This document shows positions 8,999 through 19,125 of a DNA stretch of 64,000 nucleotides, piece by piece (positions within the stretch are counted from its first letter, which is position 1; the number at the start of each line of letters is the position of its first letter). The notes beneath the pieces are model-generated. The model was not told where the DNA came from and did not search any database. It worked only from the letters and a program-made list of their open reading frames with translations. The DNA lies in assembly GCA_946499505.1 (NCBI GenBank), contig CAMMSL010000002.1, positions 62,001-126,000 of the forward strand, read 5' to 3'. The translations under genes and the position numbers were made by a program. The stretch comes from an uncultured Lachnoclostridium sp. (GTDB lineage Bacteria; Bacillota; Clostridia; Lachnospirales; Lachnospiraceae).

Positions 8999-10804
8999 AT
9001 GCTGACATGTATGAAAAAACTTAATAACTGGAATTTTGAGAAGAAAATGAGGATGGTTGTCTCGCTGGCTATCAGCGGGACGTCCATTCTTGTGCTTTTT
9101 ATATTTCTACTGATGGAGATGATCTATGTAACGGAGCAGACATCTGATACCATAGAGAGTCAGACGCGCATCATATCTTCCAATTATGACGAGACTTTGG
9201 AACAGTATTGGAATTTCTCTGTAGCGCTGGTGATCAATGACGCGATACAGAATTACTGTTCCGCACCTGCGGATGATCTCCCGGACAGTGTGGCAGAAGA
9301 AGTCAACACGGAACTTACGAATATGCTGAACATACAGAATAATCTGAATTTCTCAGCTGTGATCCGTGACGAGGATGGAAAATATTACTATAAGGGTAAT
9401 ACCAGTCTGACGGACGCACAGTTTGAAGCGGGATATAAAGAGGATTACGGAAACAGCATCCTGATGCGGGGAGAGAGCGGGATGCGGCTGAGTTATAATG
9501 ACGCTTATTATCGCAGCGGAGAGTATACGCTGACTTTGTATTATCCTGTATATTCGACCACAAATATGGTGAATCAGATGGGGATCCTTGTTATGAATAT
9601 GGATGATTCCTTTCTGGACAGTATCCTTTCCGAGCGGCAGAGAGAGATGGGAAACGAGATGTTTCTCATAGATGCAGGCGGAACGGTGATAGCAGATAAT
9701 GACACCTCCTGTCTTGGAAATGAAGTTCCGTATGGCAGCAGAATCGGTGGGGACAGCGGCGAATTCTGGAATGCAGGGAAGCTGATACAGTACCAGAGAA
9801 TCGGTAACTGGAGTTATTATCTTGTTAATGAAATTACATTGACGGCGCTTGTGCGGGGGAGTTTCGGAACAATTGGGATGCTGCTGATCTTCATTGCCCT
9901 TATTACACTGGGGGCAATCTGGGTGATACGGAAACTGATCCGTCAGTTTTACCGTCCTATTAACAAGGTGGTAAATACGATGGAGGCGGTGGAAGAGGGA
10001 CGGCTGGATGTCCGTATTGACTCGGATAAAATCCGGGAGAGTGATCCGGACAGCAGGAAGCTGGCTGAAGGGTTCAACTCTATGATGGATGAGATTAATC
10101 TCCTGATGAATCAGGTGAAAGAAGAGCAGCATCAGATGGAGCAGATCCGTTTTAATGCCCTTCAGTCCCAGATTAAGCCGCATTTCCTATACAATGCGCT
10201 GGAGTGTATACACTGGCAGGCCGTAGCGGACGGAAACCGGAAGATTTCCGTACTTGTTAAGGCGCTGGCGCAGTACTACCGGATCTGCCTGAGCAAAGGC
10301 AAGGAGATCATCCCGCTCGATCTTGAACTGGAACATGTCAAAGCATATATGACGATCCAGCAGATGCGCTACGGTGATATTATAGAAATGGAACTGCATA
10401 TTCCGGATGAACTGTATACGCTGCGAATTCCGAAGATGACACTTCAGCCTCTGGTAGAGAATTCAATCTATCACGGAATCCGGGTAAAAGAGGGAAAGAA
10501 AGGAAAAGTGGAGATTACGGCAAAGACGGACGGGAGAGATGCATGGATCATTGTATCGGACAGCGGGACAGGTATGGGAAAAAGTGAGATCGAGGAGATG
10601 AACCGTTCCATATCCGTCCATGATGACAGTTTCGGCTATGGAGTGCGGAATGTAAATAAAAGGATCGAGCTGATGTTTGGCAGACCTTACGGACTGAGAT
10701 TTACCGGAAATGAAAACGGAGGCGTTACGGTAATCGTCCGTCTTCCTCTGCAGAAAATACAGGATGAAAATGAAAAACAGACAGGAGAGATGCAGGATGT
10801 ATAA
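8999..10804 (+). CDS. YesM-type membrane sensor histidine kinase
   Basis: A 601-residue sensor for extracellular sugar or for the importer. It has an N-terminal helix near residues 20-45, a large extracellular sensing region to about 285, a second helix near 290-312, a HAMP linker, the phosphoacceptor region of the LytS/YesM family (QIKPHFLYNALECIHW, His in PHF) and a C-terminal ATPase with LVENSIYHG and SDSGTGMG. ATAAGGAG ends 8 bp before ATG 8999; an ATG 12 bp later is a possible alternative. The 95-bp spacer before it holds a small AAAGCAG/CTGCTTT hairpin (8941-8969). It overlaps the response regulator gene by 8 bp, so the two are translationally coupled. Confidence 0.94.
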   Translation: MLTCMKKLNNWNFEKKMRMVVSLAISGTSILVLFIFLLMEMIYVTEQTSDTIESQTRIISSNYDETLEQYWNFSVALVINDAIQNYCSAPADDLPDSVAEEVNTELTNMLNIQNNLNFSAVIRDEDGKYYYKGNTSLTDAQFEAGYKEDYGNSILMRGESGMRLSYNDAYYRSGEYTLTLYYPVYSTTNMVNQMGILVMNMDDSFLDSILSERQREMGNEMFLIDAGGTVIADNDTSCLGNEVPYGSRIGGDSGEFWNAGKLIQYQRIGNWSYYLVNEITLTALVRGSFGTIGMLLIFIALITLGAIWVIRKLIRQFYRPINKVVNTMEAVEEGRLDVRIDSDKIRESDPDSRKLAEGFNSMMDEINLLMNQVKEEQHQMEQIRFNALQSQIKPHFLYNALECIHWQAVADGNRKISVLVKALAQYYRICLSKGKEIIPLDLELEHVKAYMTIQQMRYGDIIEMELHIPDELYTLRIPKMTLQPLVENSIYHGIRVKEGKKGKVEITAKTDGRDAWIIVSDSGTGMGKSEIEEMNRSISVHDDSFGYGVRNVNKRIELMFGRPYGLRFTGNENGGVTVIVRLPLQKIQDENEKQTGEMQDV

Positions 10805-12389
10805 GGTGCTGATCGTTGACGATGAACAGATGATACGCATGGGAATCAAAGAGGGGATTGACTGGAAAAAGCTGGGGATTGATGATGCTTTTACGGCTGC
10901 GTCTGCCAGAGAAGCGATACAGATCATAGAAGAAGAACAGCCGGAACTGATGATCACGGATATCAGCATGACGGAGATGACGGGGCTGGATCTGATCCGC
11001 GAAATACGAAAACGTCAGCTTAATATGAGGATACTTGTCCTTACCGGATACGACAGTTTCAGTTATGCAAGACAATGCCTGCGTATGCAGGTGCAGAATT
11101 TCCTGTTAAAGCCGGTAGATGAAGAAGAACTTACGGAAAATATACGTCAGCAGGTGGACTATCTGAATGAGGCTCGCAGGCAGGAGGAGCTGGATCAAAG
11201 TCAGAAACGGACGGAGGGAAGCCGGCAACAGGCGGAACTGGAGCGCGTAATATGGCGGTTTATCAGCCGGGAGAGCGGGAATGTAGAAGAGGTGGCTGCC
11301 GTATGCGGGCTGGATCCTCAAAGAAAGATGCAGGCTGCGCTTTTAATTCCTGATATGAAAGTAAACTGGGGCGAGGAGGAGAAGTATTTTCGTCTGACTA
11401 CAATGAAGAATATATGCATGGGACTGGTGGACAGCCGCGGAGAGGGGATTACATTCCCGGATGCCTCAGGACGCCTCGTCATTGTAATGTATCTGAGAGA
11501 AGGAAATGACGACATCACAGAGCAGATGGATGAGATAAAGGGAATTCTGGAAGATGAGGATGATTCAAGAATCCATATTGTTCTGGGGAGTGTGGCGCAG
11601 AGTCTGGAAGAACTGTATCTGTCCTATAATGACGCAGTGTATCTTATGGAATCGGAACAGGCGGAATTCGCAGAGCCGGAACAGGCAGGATATGATTCTA
11701 TTCTCCGGCCGGGGCAGACGAGAGACAGACAGAATATTTTCAGGGACGTATTTGAAGAGTTTAAAAAGGCAATGACAGAAAATACATCCAATTGTGATTA
11801 TGTGATACATGTTTTTGAAAGATTTCGTCGTGCCGCCGAAGCTTACAATATATCAGACAGCAGTCTGAAACGGTTGTGTTTTGAACTGGCTTCCGCCGTC
11901 ATGTTTTCTTATTCTATGAATACCGGAGAGACGCAGGAGCATCTTCTTGAGGGGATGAACCGTGCGCTTCTTGGATCAGGGCGGGAGGAGACGTTAAATG
12001 TTACAGGAAGTTTCCTCAACGCTTTGCTGGGAGACGGCTCTTCCGGCAAAGAAAGCAACGAGATTGTCTCCAGAGCGAAGAGTTTCATCAGTGAGCATCT
12101 GGGAGAAAACCTGTCAGTGGCTACACTGGCAGAAAAGTTTTATGTCTCACCCAATTATTTTTCACGTCTGTTTAAACGGGTGGAGGGCGAAGGCTGTAAT
12201 GAATATATTGTCAGGAAGCGGATAGAAAAGGCCAAAACCCTTCTTGAGACGACGACGCTGAAAACAGGACGGGTTGCCATGGCCGTAGGATATAACGATA
12301 CAAATTATTTCTCCATTGCATTTAAGAAGCACACCGGAGTGTCTCCTACAAAATATCGGGAGCAGTGCAGGGAGAAGGGAGGAGTGTAA
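10797..12389 (+). CDS. YesN-type response regulator with AraC-family DNA-binding domain
   Basis: The 530-residue partner of the kinase. Residues 1-120 are a receiver domain (VLIVDDEQ, phosphoacceptor Asp in MITDISM, Lys in LLKPVD). A long middle region follows, and the last about 100 residues are two AraC helix-turn-helix motifs (NLSVATLAEKFYVSPNYFSR; VAMAVGYNDTNYFSIAFKK). ATG 10797 is preferred to an ATG 33 bp earlier because the receiver fold begins MYKVLIVDD and an AGGAG site precedes it. It probably activates the GH43/ABC and GH120 genes in response to the oligosaccharide. Confidence 0.94.
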   Translation: MYKVLIVDDEQMIRMGIKEGIDWKKLGIDDAFTAASAREAIQIIEEEQPELMITDISMTEMTGLDLIREIRKRQLNMRILVLTGYDSFSYARQCLRMQVQNFLLKPVDEEELTENIRQQVDYLNEARRQEELDQSQKRTEGSRQQAELERVIWRFISRESGNVEEVAAVCGLDPQRKMQAALLIPDMKVNWGEEEKYFRLTTMKNICMGLVDSRGEGITFPDASGRLVIVMYLREGNDDITEQMDEIKGILEDEDDSRIHIVLGSVAQSLEELYLSYNDAVYLMESEQAEFAEPEQAGYDSILRPGQTRDRQNIFRDVFEEFKKAMTENTSNCDYVIHVFERFRRAAEAYNISDSSLKRLCFELASAVMFSYSMNTGETQEHLLEGMNRALLGSGREETLNVTGSFLNALLGDGSSGKESNEIVSRAKSFISEHLGENLSVATLAEKFYVSPNYFSRLFKRVEGEGCNEYIVRKRIEKAKTLLETTTLKTGRVAMAVGYNDTNYFSIAFKKHTGVSPTKYREQCREKGGV

Positions 12390-12392
12390 AAG

Positions 12393-13367
12393 ATGAGAAA
12401 GAAAATATTTCCGCTGATATTACTGGCAGGTATACTCTGCCTGACAGGATGTGAAAAAGAAGAGCAGGAAAGTAAAAAGCTGAATATATTCGAGGAGCCT
12501 TCAGTCATGCAGGAGTGGAAAGAAAATCTTCCGGCATCTGATGATAAAGTGCAGTCCGAAATGATACGCGGGCTGTCTGTAGAAAAAGATGGGGAGGAAG
12601 TATTTACTGTTGCATATGCTCCGAAAGAATACAAATCTTCATTTGCGTGGTGGGAGATAACTGCACCTTATACATCCCAGACGACTGTAAATACGGAAAC
12701 GCTCTATACCCTTCTGGGGCAGATGGACGGCATGGAACTATCCGATGCTGATACTGAAAAAACGCTGGAAGAGACCGGAATTTCGGATTCGGAGACATAT
12801 ATTACTATTGCCCTGAGCAGTGATGAAGAAGAGGCGGATGCCGATTCCGTTCTCCGGTTTCAGATCGGGGACAGCGATGGGAACGGTCATGTCTATGCGT
12901 CTGACGTGGAAACAGGAACTGTGGGAGTTCTGTCGGAGACGGCTGTGAACACCCTGTTGGCGGTCGATCCTTATGATTATACTTTGAAAATCCCTGTACT
13001 CCCTGACATCACAACAGTATCTGACGTGGAAGTGGAAAAATCCGGAGAGCTGCACACAATGACTCTGAAAGACGGCGAGTATGTGATGGATTCCCGAGAG
13101 GTGGATGAAGAGGAATACAATACAGCTTACCAGAACCTTCTGGGTATTCTGATCACAGGGGAAGTGCCGAAAGGAGAAACTCCGGATACAGAAGAGGAGC
13201 CGATTCTAAGTGTGAGATTTTTCCGAAACACGGACGAGGCGTCTGATATTGAAGTTGTTTATTATCCGTATGATGAAAGTCATGCGCTGATCAGTATTAA
13301 TGGCGCCGACAGCTTTCTGGCAGATCGGGAAGAAGTGGAAAACGTTTGCGGAGAATTTTTTGATTAA
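12393..13367 (+). CDS. Lipoprotein with DUF4340-like domain
   Basis: A 324-residue predicted lipoprotein: MRKKIFPLILLAGILCLTGC gives a signal peptide with lipobox LTGC. The rest resembles the DUF4340 domain, with LRFQIGDSDGNGHVYA and VSDVEVEKSGELHTMTLKDG as repeat-like beta units. It starts 3 bp after the response regulator, so it may act with the sensor at the outer membrane face. Function is unknown, and assignment to DUF4340 rests on overall pattern. Confidence 0.75.
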   Translation: MRKKIFPLILLAGILCLTGCEKEEQESKKLNIFEEPSVMQEWKENLPASDDKVQSEMIRGLSVEKDGEEVFTVAYAPKEYKSSFAWWEITAPYTSQTTVNTETLYTLLGQMDGMELSDADTEKTLEETGISDSETYITIALSSDEEEADADSVLRFQIGDSDGNGHVYASDVETGTVGVLSETAVNTLLAVDPYDYTLKIPVLPDITTVSDVEVEKSGELHTMTLKDGEYVMDSREVDEEEYNTAYQNLLGILITGEVPKGETPDTEEEPILSVRFFRNTDEASDIEVVYYPYDESHALISINGADSFLADREEVENVCGEFFD

Positions 13368-13422
13368 CAAAAACTTTTGACGTTCTTATTTGTATAAAAT
13401 GAATTGAAAAGGAGAAAAACAG

Positions 13423-15375
13423 ATGGAATACCATGTTGCTGTAACAGGAAACGATGGCGGATGCGGAAGTGCACAGGAGCCTTTTCGCACCATATCTAAA
13501 GCCGCGCAGACGGCGCAGGCGGGAGATGTGATTACAGTCCATGAAGGAGTGTACCGAGAATGGGTGAAGCCGACCCGGGGAGGAAAAAGCGATTCAGAAC
13601 GGATTACATATCAGGCGGCGCCGGGAGAACATGTTGTGATCAAAGGTTCGGAAAAAGTGGAAAAGTGGGAGTGCTGCAAGGGCAATATGTGGAAAACAGA
13701 AGTACCGAACAGTATCTTCGGAGACAGCAATCCTTTTGCGCAGTGTCTCTGGGGTGACTGGCTGATCTGGCCGGAGGACGGAAGCGTCCACGCAGGGGAC
13801 GTGTACCTGAACGGGAAGTCCATGTATGAGGCATCAAATCTTCATGAGGTGGAGAATCCGGTCATGAGAACAGAGGGATATAATCCGCCGTGGACGAAAC
13901 ACAAAGAGCCCATCCCTCATCCTGAGGATACTATTTATCAGTGGTTCGCGGAGGTGCAGGGTCATACAACCGTGATTTATGCCAATTTTCAGGGAATGGA
14001 TCCGAATCAGGAACTGACAGAGATCAGCGTGCGGGAATGCTGTTTCTATCCTGAAAAAACGGGGATCAACTATATTACAGTCCGGGGATTTGAGATCGCT
14101 CAGGCGGCAAGCCCGTGGGCGCCGCCGACTGCCGACCAGCCGGGGATGGTGGGCGCACACTGGAGCAAAGGATGGATCATAGAAGATAATGTCCTTCACG
14201 ATGCAAAATGCAGTGCTGTCAGTATAGGAAAAGAATATTCCACAGGTGATAATGACTGCACGAGATACCGCAGAAAACCGGGATATCAGTATCAGATGGA
14301 AGCAGTGTTTAAAGCTGTCCATAGAGGCTGGGATAAGGAGACGATTGGAGGTCATATTATCCGCAATAACCGGATCTACGACTGCGGGCAGAACGGGATC
14401 GTAGGACATCTGGGCTGTGTGTTCAGCAGGATCTACGGCAATGAGATATTTAATATCGGGGTAAAACATGAATTCTTCGGATACGAGATTGCAGGCATCA
14501 AGCTTCATGCTGCTATCGATGTACAGATCGAAGAAAATTATATCCATGACTGCACTCTCGGAACATGGCTTGACTGGGAGGCACAGGGCACAAGAGTCAG
14601 CAGGAATGTGTATGCGGATAATGACCGGGATCTGATGATCGAGGTCACGCATGGACCGCACATTGTGGATAATAATATTTTCGCTTCGTCCTATAGTCTG
14701 GACAATATTGCTCAGGGAGGAGCCTATATCAACAATCTGATCTGCGGCACCATGCGGAGGGAGCCGGTACTAGACCGTACGACACCATATCATATGGCCC
14801 ACAGTACAGTCCCGCTGGGAACAGCGTTTGTCTACGGAGGAGACGACCGCTGGTATCAGAATATCTTTATCGGCGGGCAGACAACTTATACAGAGCAGTC
14901 CATTGCAGGAACCTGCGGCTATGACGGACATCCCGCTTCTATGGAGGAATACTGTGAGCTGCTTGCGGCTGAAGGAAACGGAGACCATGAGGCTTTTGAC
15001 CATGTAAAGCAGCCGGTCTATATCCATCGGAACTGTTATCTGAACGGCGCGTCAGCCTATGAAAGAGAAACAGATGCTTTTACTGCCGGCGCGGACCCGG
15101 ATATTCGGCTCGAAGAGACCGAAGAGGGTGTATATCTGAATATGATTGTACCGGAAGAAATGCCGGGACATACCGGAGAGGTAATGACAACAGAGATGCT
15201 GGGCATGCCGCGGATCGTGGAGGAGCGCTATGAAGCGCCGGACGGATCGGAAATCATATTTGATACGGATATCTGCGGAGAAAGGCGAAGCGGGAAAGTT
15301 CTGCCCGGACCTGCGGCCGCTCTCAGGAGCGGGGAGAACCGTATCCTTGTCTGGAGGAAGAAGGAACGTCAGTGA
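13423..15375 (+). CDS. Glycoside hydrolase family 120 beta-xylosidase (right-handed beta-helix)
   Basis: A 650-residue cytoplasmic enzyme that should split xylo-oligosaccharides. From memory it resembles the GH120 enzyme XylC of Thermoanaerobacterium along its length (MEYHVAVTGND; QAASPWAPPTADQPGMVG; ISIGKE-like segment; LHAAIDVQIEENYIHDC). The catalytic pair of the family, an Asp and a Glu 23 residues apart, is present as Asp384 (TWLDWEAQGT) and Glu407 (LMIEVTHGPH). There is no signal peptide, so it acts on imported sugars, like the GH43. It follows the lipoprotein by 55 bp and has an AAGGAG site. Confidence 0.92.
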   Translation: MEYHVAVTGNDGGCGSAQEPFRTISKAAQTAQAGDVITVHEGVYREWVKPTRGGKSDSERITYQAAPGEHVVIKGSEKVEKWECCKGNMWKTEVPNSIFGDSNPFAQCLWGDWLIWPEDGSVHAGDVYLNGKSMYEASNLHEVENPVMRTEGYNPPWTKHKEPIPHPEDTIYQWFAEVQGHTTVIYANFQGMDPNQELTEISVRECCFYPEKTGINYITVRGFEIAQAASPWAPPTADQPGMVGAHWSKGWIIEDNVLHDAKCSAVSIGKEYSTGDNDCTRYRRKPGYQYQMEAVFKAVHRGWDKETIGGHIIRNNRIYDCGQNGIVGHLGCVFSRIYGNEIFNIGVKHEFFGYEIAGIKLHAAIDVQIEENYIHDCTLGTWLDWEAQGTRVSRNVYADNDRDLMIEVTHGPHIVDNNIFASSYSLDNIAQGGAYINNLICGTMRREPVLDRTTPYHMAHSTVPLGTAFVYGGDDRWYQNIFIGGQTTYTEQSIAGTCGYDGHPASMEEYCELLAAEGNGDHEAFDHVKQPVYIHRNCYLNGASAYERETDAFTAGADPDIRLEETEEGVYLNMIVPEEMPGHTGEVMTTEMLGMPRIVEERYEAPDGSEIIFDTDICGERRSGKVLPGPAAALRSGENRILVWRKKERQ

Positions 15376-15491
15376 TATTCTTTCGGGCAAGCAGGTAAGA
15401 TTTTTCAAGAATATGGATGAATTTCTCTATAGTTTTATTGCTGTTTCTCTTCGTATAATTGTTACAAAAATTACAGGAGGAACAGAGGTGT

Positions 15492-18400
15492 ATGGGAAAG
15501 GGAAAAGCAAAACGAAGAGCTGCTTCCTTGTTCCTGACGGCTGTGATGGCTGTCAGCACTGTGCTGGCGGGTATGCCGGGACAGGTGAAAGCGGCGGGAA
15601 ATGAAGGATTTCTGCAGAGTAAAATAGCTTTTAGTGATGGCGGGCAGGGAAAAAATACATATCTTGCCTATAATCAGGCGGCCAATGATAATGTATTTAC
15701 ATGGACCGGAGATGCGCAGAATCCGGATGTGTCAGAAGAAAATCAGGTGTATACATTTTCAGAAATTGAAGAGGGGATTTACACACTTGTCAATGTAGTG
15801 GATGCCAATGATGCAATAGCTGTGTCAGGCACTGCAGCAGGGAGCAGTGTGGTGATCGAGACCCCGGATGCAGAAGACACAAAACAACAGTGGACGTTTG
15901 AAGCGGGCGGAGATGGATTCTATTATGTGAAAAACGTTGCATCCGGTCTGTATATGACAACGCCGCGTACAGAGAGTTCGGATGCAATGGATCTTTATCT
16001 CACGATAGAAGAAAAGAAAACGGAGAGTACAGATTCTCAGCTATGGAAGCCAAGTATAGCGGTAAACGAATACACACCGGAGTCGGCAGAGACTGTAAAA
16101 GGTTATCTTGCAAGCAATGGAAATGCGAACCAGCTTTTATCTGTAAATGGCGGTGACGCTGTAGACGGCCTGGATATTATCATGTGGCAGGGAACCGAGA
16201 GCAATCAGGAGTGGGAGTTCCAGCCTGCAGGAGAGAGCGCTGAGTATTACATTGTAAATGCAGTGACAAAGATGGCATTGGCGGTGACGGATTCAAATGC
16301 AGGCAGCCAGCTTGTCCAGAAGACCCCGGATGAAAATTCTGATCTTCAGATATGGATTTTTGAAGAAACTGGAACAGACGGCGCTTACTATATCCGGAAT
16401 AAATCCACAGGATTATTTATTACTGCCGATAATGTAAGCAATATGGGAAGAGTCCTGCAGCAGACAGGAACCGGCTCCACTCTTCAGATCTGGAAGACAG
16501 ATGCCGAGGTGCAGGCGGTACAGTCTACGATCCCCGAATTTGACGGACTTGAAAGCGGACTTGCCAGCGCGGTAAATACCGGAGACGAGACAACTGATCA
16601 GTATCTGGCAGTGAATGGCGGATCCACCGCTGACGGTGCGGAGCTTTCCACCTGGACCGGATTAAACGGCGGTCCGGAACCGAATCAGGTATGGGCTTTC
16701 CAGGAGACAGATGAGGAAGGTGTATACAGAATTGTAAACACCAGCAGTGGCAGAGCAATTGCCGCACAGAACCGTGTAGAGGGACAGAGACTGGTGCAGA
16801 AAACGATTGACGAAAACGACGAGACGCAGCTCTGGAGCTTTACGGCCACAGAGGAAGAAAATACATATCGGATCTGGAACAATTCCGCAAGATTCTATCT
16901 GACGGCAGATGTACCGGCATCCGGATCCAGAGTTCTTCAGAAAAATTATGAAGAATCCGATCTTCAGCTCTGGGTGACAGACGCTGAAGTTGTCACAAAG
17001 GATATTACATATGATTATTCCATCAGCATTGTAAGAAAAGACGGTGTGAGCGTAACATACACGGTAGATGACGCCACAGGAGCAATCACCTTCTTGGCGT
17101 CACCCAGAGAGTATTATGAAGTATCCGATATCGATCTGGAGATCAACGGAACAGCGCTTGGAAACGGAGTAGAAAACAGCGACGGTTCTGTAGAGTTTGT
17201 CTACACACCGGATACGGACAATGCGGATCTTACCGTTCACGCGGCAGCAGATGTAAAGACAACAGATTATTACATCATTAACCCGGAAGACAACTATTCC
17301 GGAAGAAACCAGTGCCTGTCACCCCGTGTGGTTGAAGGTCTGAACGGCGAATTGTACGCAACGTTTGAAAACGGCACGCCGTCAGAGATTCAGCCGGACG
17401 AGTATAGCTTCCCAATCTACAGAAGCAACGACAAAGGCGAGACATGGACAAGAGTAGGCGAGATACTGAATGACGACTCGGTACATCCGGATTCTTACTA
17501 CAGAATTACAAGCTACACAGATACCGGGGCTCCTTCCACAGCAGTAGAAGTGGAAGAGGGTGATGAGGGCGCGGTTCGTCATCCCTGGAGTATGCAGAAC
17601 TGTCCGCAGCTTTTTGTGCTTCCGGAAGATGCCGGCGGCCTGGAAGCAGGTACGCTGATCTGTGCAGGTGTTGCTGTTCCGGTAGAAGCGGGGGCGGAAG
17701 ATGTATCAGACGCAGGATACGGCGGACTTTGGGAATCTTCCCTTGACCTGTACTACAGTACGGATGGCGGAGTAACATGGACTTACCGTAGCACCATTGC
17801 GACAGGTGGTGAGAACGGACGAAACATTATGGGATATGATCCGATCTGGGAGCCGTTCTTCGTATATTATGAAGATGCGCTGATCTGCTATTATTCAGAT
17901 GAGACTGTGCCGGGAGACAATGGCGGACAGATTCTGGTATATAAGACATCTGCAGACGGCGGGGCATCATGGAGTGATACAACAACAATTGTTGATACAA
18001 ATGCACGTCCGGGTATGCCGGTCGTATCTCAGATGGCAAACGGACAGTGGATTCTTACATATGAGACAGTCGGATGGAATCCGATCAAAGCTGGATACAA
18101 GATCGCGGACAACCCCTTTGACTGGGAGAATGTTTCCGAATGGGGCGACACCCTTCCGGGAATCAACGGAACATACGGCGGATCACCATATGTCTATACA
18201 TTGGATGACGGCCGGATTGTGGCTGGAACAGGTTCTCTCTCCGAAGTATTTGTAAATACAAGAGAGGACGGAACCGGAGAGTGGATTGCCTGCGCGACGG
18301 GAGCTCCCGCAGGGTATAACAGATGCTATCTCCAGCTTTCCACAGGCGAATTCGTGATCGCGGGAACAGAAGGATCAGGATTTGCGGGCCAGGGCAACAA

Positions 18401-19001
18401 GATCTTTGTGAAAGTCATGGATCCGGACGAAGTGTTCAGCGCAGTGCCGACTTTCGATTCCATCAGCGTGACCGGACCGGATATCACCGAATATGAACCG
18501 GGCGATGAACTTGATCTCACCGGACTTATCGTGATGGCAAATTACAGCGATGGAAGCAGCAGAGAAATCAGCAACAATGCTTACACTGTAAGCGGATACG
18601 ATGCCGATACATCCGGCGAGCAGGTGATTACTGTATCTTATGCGGGAAAGACGGCGGAATTTAAAGTGACCGTCGCAGGTGAAACGGATGAGCCGGGAGA
18701 AGGCGGTCAGACGGGAGAAGGAGAAAAACCGGACGGTGATGATCCGGCCGCGGATGATAAAAATCCGGGAAGCGGAGATCAAGAGGCCGGCGGAGGAGAA
18801 CCGGCTGGCAGTAATCCGGATAGCGGAGCAAATAGCACGAAAACAGACTCTGATGTACAGACATCCGATAATGGAAATAACGTAGACAGCAATACACCTC
18901 AGACAGGAGACAATACCAATATCCTTCCTTATGCAGTTATGGCGGCAGCCGCATTGGCAGCAGCAGGATATGCAATAGCAAGGAGAAAGAAAGTACGTTA
19001 G
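15492..19001 (+). CDS. Large wall-anchored protein: ricin-type repeats, Asp-box beta-propeller (GH93/sialidase-like), Ig-like domain, sortase signal
   Basis: A 1169-residue secreted protein predicted to bind and perhaps cut polysaccharide at the cell surface. Order: signal peptide (1 to about 36); two or more beta-trefoil ricin modules (about 40-495) with repeated Q-x-W and Y-x-I-x-N units (LQIWIFEE, NQVWAFQE, TQLWSFTA); a linker domain (to about 590); a propeller (about 590-980) with Asp boxes SNDKGETW, STDGGVTW and SADGGASW; a group-3 Ig-like domain (about 985-1070); an acidic Gly/Pro-rich linker; and NTPQTGD, a hydrophobic helix and RRKK as the sortase signal. IWEPFF, CYYSDE and RPGMPVV resemble GH93 exo-arabinanases more than sialidases, and the xylan neighbours agree. 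ATG 15492 is chosen for the signal peptide; AGGAGG lies 11 bp upstream. Confidence 0.85.
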   Translation: MGKGKAKRRAASLFLTAVMAVSTVLAGMPGQVKAAGNEGFLQSKIAFSDGGQGKNTYLAYNQAANDNVFTWTGDAQNPDVSEENQVYTFSEIEEGIYTLVNVVDANDAIAVSGTAAGSSVVIETPDAEDTKQQWTFEAGGDGFYYVKNVASGLYMTTPRTESSDAMDLYLTIEEKKTESTDSQLWKPSIAVNEYTPESAETVKGYLASNGNANQLLSVNGGDAVDGLDIIMWQGTESNQEWEFQPAGESAEYYIVNAVTKMALAVTDSNAGSQLVQKTPDENSDLQIWIFEETGTDGAYYIRNKSTGLFITADNVSNMGRVLQQTGTGSTLQIWKTDAEVQAVQSTIPEFDGLESGLASAVNTGDETTDQYLAVNGGSTADGAELSTWTGLNGGPEPNQVWAFQETDEEGVYRIVNTSSGRAIAAQNRVEGQRLVQKTIDENDETQLWSFTATEEENTYRIWNNSARFYLTADVPASGSRVLQKNYEESDLQLWVTDAEVVTKDITYDYSISIVRKDGVSVTYTVDDATGAITFLASPREYYEVSDIDLEINGTALGNGVENSDGSVEFVYTPDTDNADLTVHAAADVKTTDYYIINPEDNYSGRNQCLSPRVVEGLNGELYATFENGTPSEIQPDEYSFPIYRSNDKGETWTRVGEILNDDSVHPDSYYRITSYTDTGAPSTAVEVEEGDEGAVRHPWSMQNCPQLFVLPEDAGGLEAGTLICAGVAVPVEAGAEDVSDAGYGGLWESSLDLYYSTDGGVTWTYRSTIATGGENGRNIMGYDPIWEPFFVYYEDALICYYSDETVPGDNGGQILVYKTSADGGASWSDTTTIVDTNARPGMPVVSQMANGQWILTYETVGWNPIKAGYKIADNPFDWENVSEWGDTLPGINGTYGGSPYVYTLDDGRIVAGTGSLSEVFVNTREDGTGEWIACATGAPAGYNRCYLQLSTGEFVIAGTEGSGFAGQGNKIFVKVMDPDEVFSAVPTFDSISVTGPDITEYEPGDELDLTGLIVMANYSDGSSREISNNAYTVSGYDADTSGEQVITVSYAGKTAEFKVTVAGETDEPGEGGQTGEGEKPDGDDPAADDKNPGSGDQEAGGGEPAGSNPDSGANSTKTDSDVQTSDNGNNVDSNTPQTGDNTNILPYAVMAAAALAAAGYAIARRKKVR

Positions 19002-19026
19002 AGAAGACAAATTTATAACTGATATA

Positions 19027-19076
19027 AAAAGCAGACTGCATATCTTAGTTAATTCAACGATATGCAGTCTGCTTTT
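19027..19076 (+). terminator. Strong terminator ending the xylan locus
   Basis: A perfect 18-bp stem (19027-19044 with 19059-19076, loop of 14). The right arm ends in TTTT and the left arm begins AAAA, so it can work in both directions. It closes the transcription unit of the wall-anchored protein. Confidence 0.9.
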
Positions 19077-19125
19077 ACGATTTTATTTTAGACTGTAAAA
19101 CAACAACACGGCTAAGGTAAATGCG

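Noticed and set aside
15492..19001. Plain sialidase label for the large surface protein
   Set aside because: Asp boxes alone are shared by several propeller families; other segments resemble GH93 and no sialic acid genes are nearby.
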